A DNA stretch of 8,484 nucleotides, from positions 1 through 8,484 of the forward strand of contig JAMFRX010000103.1 in the NCBI GenBank assembly GCA_026224995.1, written 5' to 3'. Made by a program: the position numbers and the translations under genes. A model generated the notes under the pieces. That model did not search any database and was not told the DNA's origin. It worked only from the letters and a program-made list of their open reading frames with translations. The DNA is from Puia dinghuensis. Its GTDB lineage: Bacteria; Bacteroidota; Bacteroidia; Chitinophagales; Chitinophagaceae. Position 1 is the stretch's first letter, and each line of letters begins with the position of its first letter. Below, one piece after another: positions 5,991 through 8,484 of this stretch.

Positions 5991-8484
5991 ATGCGTAAAA
6001 TTTCTGTTTTTTCGGTATTATTTTTGTTCGCTGTCAGGGTTTTTGCTGGGCCAGCGGCGCCAACGGGTCAGACGTCGCCAACGGGGCCAGCGGCGCCGGC
6101 GAAGTACACGGCAAAGCACATTGTGACGTCTCCCGATAAGGGTACGCAGCTGGAAGTCAGCACGGGGAGTGATGGCCGGCTTTCCTTCCGGGTAACCTAT
6201 TCCGGGGAGCATATCACCGACTGGTCTCCACTGGGCCTTGTCATCAATGGAATCACCGCCGGTGAGCATACGGTAGTGGTGCAGGAAAGCCAGCTCACCC
6301 ATCACGATCGTTTTGCGTGGCGGTTGGGAGAAAGCGATACCATCGCGAATGACTACCACCAGATGGATCTTACCTGCCGGTCGGCATCTTTTCTTTTTCA
6401 TTTGGTTACGAGGGTGTTCAACGGTAGCGTAGCCTTCCGTTATGCCTTTACCGTGCAAAAGGGATTGATCCGGGAGGAAAAAACGAGTTTCGTGCTTACG
6501 GCACCGTATAGAATCTATCAATACCATCACGAATCAGTGTTTACTCCTTCTGCCATCGACACGTTTACCACGCCTTGCGATCTTCCCGCAACCATCACAG
6601 ACGGCCATACTTATATCAGCATCGGCGAAGCCGGCAACGATAATTACACGAAGGCGGAACTTACCCGCGGTACGTTGCCGCACAGTCTTACATACAGTTT
6701 TGTCCGGGACTCGGCAGTGAATACCGCCGGCGGAAAGCAAGGGGATGAGAAGCCCTTTCAAACACCCTGGCGGACGATCAGCGTGGCCAAATCGGCGATC
6801 GGGCTCCATGCCTTCAGTGATCTTTACCTGCGGCTGAATCCGGCTCCATCGGGGGGGATACCGGGATGGATCCGACCGGGAAAGTTGATCCGGGCACAGC
6901 TGACTACGCAAAGTGGGATAGAATGCATCGACTTTGCCGTAAAAGAGCGGCTTCAATATATCATGTTCGACTGGCACTGGTACGGACCCGATCACCGTGC
7001 CGACGCTCATCCCGATCAACCGATCGCAGCCATCGATCTTCCCGCGGTTATCCAATATGGCAAGGCGAGGGGGATCGGCGTTATCCTTTACGTTGACTAC
7101 CTGGACATGCGCAACCATATCGACAGCCTGCTGCCCCTATATAAGGCCTGGGGTGTCAGTGGTCTGAAGTTTGGTTTTGTTGATGGATTTACGCAGGACG
7201 GCCTGGAGTGGCTGGCATCCGCCATCAAAAAAGTAAGTGAAGCGCATTTTATTCTCGACATCCATGACAATTACAAACCTACGGGTTTGAGCAGGACGTA
7301 CCCGGCCTTATTGACGCAGGAGGGAATACGTGGTGATGAGAACAGTCCGGATGCTTTTCATACGACAGTATTGCCCTTCACCCGATTTCTGGCAGGCCCT
7401 GCCGATTTTACCTTTTGTTACCCGAATGCTTTTAATAGTTACGCTAAAAATATTCGGGTGAGCAAGGCGGAGCAGCTGGCATTGACGGTGATTTATTTCA
7501 GCCCTTTGCAGTCTATGTTCTGGTACGGCAAGCCTAACGAATATACGGATGAACAGGATATCGAATTTTTCAAGTACGTTCCGACGGTATGGGATGAGTC
7601 TTATTATCTGGCGGGTGATATTAGTCTGGGGGTTAGTGTAGCGCGGCGGCATGGGGCTGACTGGTTCATCGGAAATGCTGCCGGACCGGCCGACTGGAAG
7701 GATAGCATCCGCCTGGAGTTCCTGGCAAAGGGCAGGGGTTACACGACGACGATTTATGAGGATGATGGCCAAGGAGGAATATATAAGAAGTTTGTATCGG
7801 TTAGAAAGAACGATGTTCTGCCCATTGACCTGAAGGCAGCATCGGGTGAGGCGATCATCATCCGTCCCGATACGGAAGTTGCGGCTTTCGTCCATCCGGG
7901 CCTGTTGCAGAGCAGGGAAGATCTGCAACGGATGAAGAAGGCGGTGGCTGCTCATGAGCAGCCTATCTATTCAGGCTATGAGATTTTTCAGCAGAATCCC
8001 GAGTCACATGACAGCTATAAAATGAAAGGGCCAATGGCCAGCGTCGGCAGAAATCCTACGGTAGGGCAGGGGACTTATGATGAAGATGCCAATGCTGCAT
8101 ACCAGAATGCATTGAACTGGGCCATCACCGGTGATCAGGCGTATGCTGACAAGGCAAAGGAGATCGTGAATGCGTGGTCGGATACGCTGAGGTCCATTAC
8201 CGGCAGGGATGCCGTATTGATGGCCGGGCTGGGCCCGTTCAAAATGATCAATGCAGCGGAGATCCTGCGCTATACGAATGCGGGCTGGTCGGCTGCGGAT
8301 ATCGACCGGACTGAAAGACATTTTAAACAAGTGATCTATCCGGTGTTGAAGGATTTCGCTCCCTTTGCGAATGGCAACTGGGATGCAGCTGCCATGAAGA
8401 CCGTGATGGCCATTGCAGTGTTTTGTAACGACCGGGAACTGTTCGATCGGGCGTTGCGGTATTATGTCGATGGTGGTGGTGATG
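5991..8484 (+). CDS. Secreted GH97 glycoside hydrolase fused to alginate-lyase-like toroid, 3'-truncated
   Basis: ATG five bases after the previous stop; the frame stays open to the window end (831 codons plus one base). Order: signal peptide MRKISVFSVLFLFAVRVFA (1-19), Pro/Thr/Gly/Ala linker (20-38), GH97 N-terminal beta-sandwich (about 45-285, with TDWSPLGL), catalytic barrel (about 290-555, with GLKFGFVDG, HDNYKPTGLSRTYP and EGIRGDEN), GH97 C-terminal beta domain (about 558-630, with WFIGNAAG and YEDDGQG), then from FVHPGLL (633-639) a toroid like that of the preceding gene, through NAAYQNAL, ITGD and NGNWD (794-798). GH97 enzymes are calcium-dependent exo-acting alpha-glucosidases (inverting, SusB) or alpha-galactosidases (retaining). 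By remembered alignment E450 is the general acid, and E213, E444, E450 and D426 are calcium-site positions; G395 sits where retaining members have their Asp nucleophile. GH97s normally end after the C-terminal domain, so the fused toroid is unusual. The window stops just before the stretch that would match ESGRDQGHT, so lyase competence of this copy cannot be judged. Confidence 0.9.
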   Translation, partial: MRKISVFSVLFLFAVRVFAGPAAPTGQTSPTGPAAPAKYTAKHIVTSPDKGTQLEVSTGSDGRLSFRVTYSGEHITDWSPLGLVINGITAGEHTVVVQESQLTHHDRFAWRLGESDTIANDYHQMDLTCRSASFLFHLVTRVFNGSVAFRYAFTVQKGLIREEKTSFVLTAPYRIYQYHHESVFTPSAIDTFTTPCDLPATITDGHTYISIGEAGNDNYTKAELTRGTLPHSLTYSFVRDSAVNTAGGKQGDEKPFQTPWRTISVAKSAIGLHAFSDLYLRLNPAPSGGIPGWIRPGKLIRAQLTTQSGIECIDFAVKERLQYIMFDWHWYGPDHRADAHPDQPIAAIDLPAVIQYGKARGIGVILYVDYLDMRNHIDSLLPLYKAWGVSGLKFGFVDGFTQDGLEWLASAIKKVSEAHFILDIHDNYKPTGLSRTYPALLTQEGIRGDENSPDAFHTTVLPFTRFLAGPADFTFCYPNAFNSYAKNIRVSKAEQLALTVIYFSPLQSMFWYGKPNEYTDEQDIEFFKYVPTVWDESYYLAGDISLGVSVARRHGADWFIGNAAGPADWKDSIRLEFLAKGRGYTTTIYEDDGQGGIYKKFVSVRKNDVLPIDLKAASGEAIIIRPDTEVAAFVHPGLLQSREDLQRMKKAVAAHEQPIYSGYEIFQQNPESHDSYKMKGPMASVGRNPTVGQGTYDEDANAAYQNALNWAITGDQAYADKAKEIVNAWSDTLRSITGRDAVLMAGLGPFKMINAAEILRYTNAGWSAADIDRTERHFKQVIYPVLKDFAPFANGNWDAAAMKTVMAIAVFCNDRELFDRALRYYVDGGGD
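6048..6097 (+). repeat. Short GC-rich direct repeats encoding the post-signal-peptide linker
   Basis: GGGCCAGCGGCGCC occurs at 6048-6061 and again at 6084-6097. CGCCAACGGG occurs at 6058-6067 and 6076-6085, interleaved with the first pair. Together they encode a low-complexity GPAAPTG...PTGPAAPA linker between the signal peptide and the GH97 N-terminal domain. The stretch is noticeably richer in GC than the AT-rich signal-peptide codons just before it. It probably arose by slippage or local duplication and should act as a flexible tether. Confidence 0.7.

Noticed and set aside
6534..7118. 194-codon antisense reading frame opposite the GH97 domain
   Set aside because: It overlaps conserved GH97 coding sequence on the other strand, shows no family features and has no initiation context of its own.
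7308..7955. 215-codon antisense reading frame across the GH97/toroid junction
   Set aside because: The + strand there is continuous, recognisable GH97 and toroid sequence; the antisense product resembles nothing known. It could only mark a separate gene if the fusion were false, which the + frame argues against.

Overview
The window looks like the inside of a polysaccharide utilization locus (PUL) from a Bacteroidota genome. A SusC-type TonB-dependent transporter is followed directly by a SusD-type surface lipoprotein and then by secreted carbohydrate-active enzymes, all on the + strand. The moderate-to-high GC content, the A-rich rather than GGAGG-type ribosome-binding context and the gene types would fit Chitinophagaceae or a relative, but the exact taxon cannot be fixed from this sequence.

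Layout: (1) 1-1911, the C-terminal two thirds of a SusC-like outer-membrane transporter, cut by the left edge. (2) 1929-3689, a complete SusD/RagB-type glycan-binding lipoprotein. (3) 3691-5985, a complete secreted protein with an N-terminal right-handed parallel beta-helix and a C-terminal alginate-lyase-like all-alpha toroid. (4) 5991-8484, a secreted protein cut by the right edge, with a full GH97 glycoside hydrolase (N-terminal, catalytic and C-terminal domains) followed by a second copy of the same toroid. Spacing is 17 bp (or a 1-bp overlap with the alternative start), 1 bp and 5 bp. This implies one transcript and leaves no intergenic region over 20 bp, so no promoter or terminator is expected or seen.

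The main point of interest is modular. Two adjacent genes put the same lyase-like toroid, beginning at the same FVHPGLL motif, behind two unrelated N-terminal modules, a beta-helix and a GH97. The GH97-toroid protein would combine a glycosidase and a polysaccharide lyase in one secreted chain. Its GH97 active site also looks non-standard: Gly at the retaining-nucleophile position, and Asp at the two positions where SusB-type inverting enzymes use Glu.

Proposed working model (inference): SusCD binds and imports oligosaccharides from a uronic-acid-containing polysaccharide that carries alpha-linked hexose. The toroids cleave the uronate backbone by beta-elimination, GH97 removes alpha-linked sugars, and the beta-helix either binds the glycan or adds another activity. 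The substrate cannot be named from the sequence. A perfect 12-bp inverted repeat lies inside the signal-peptide codons of gene 3, at the boundary between the susCD pair and the enzyme genes.
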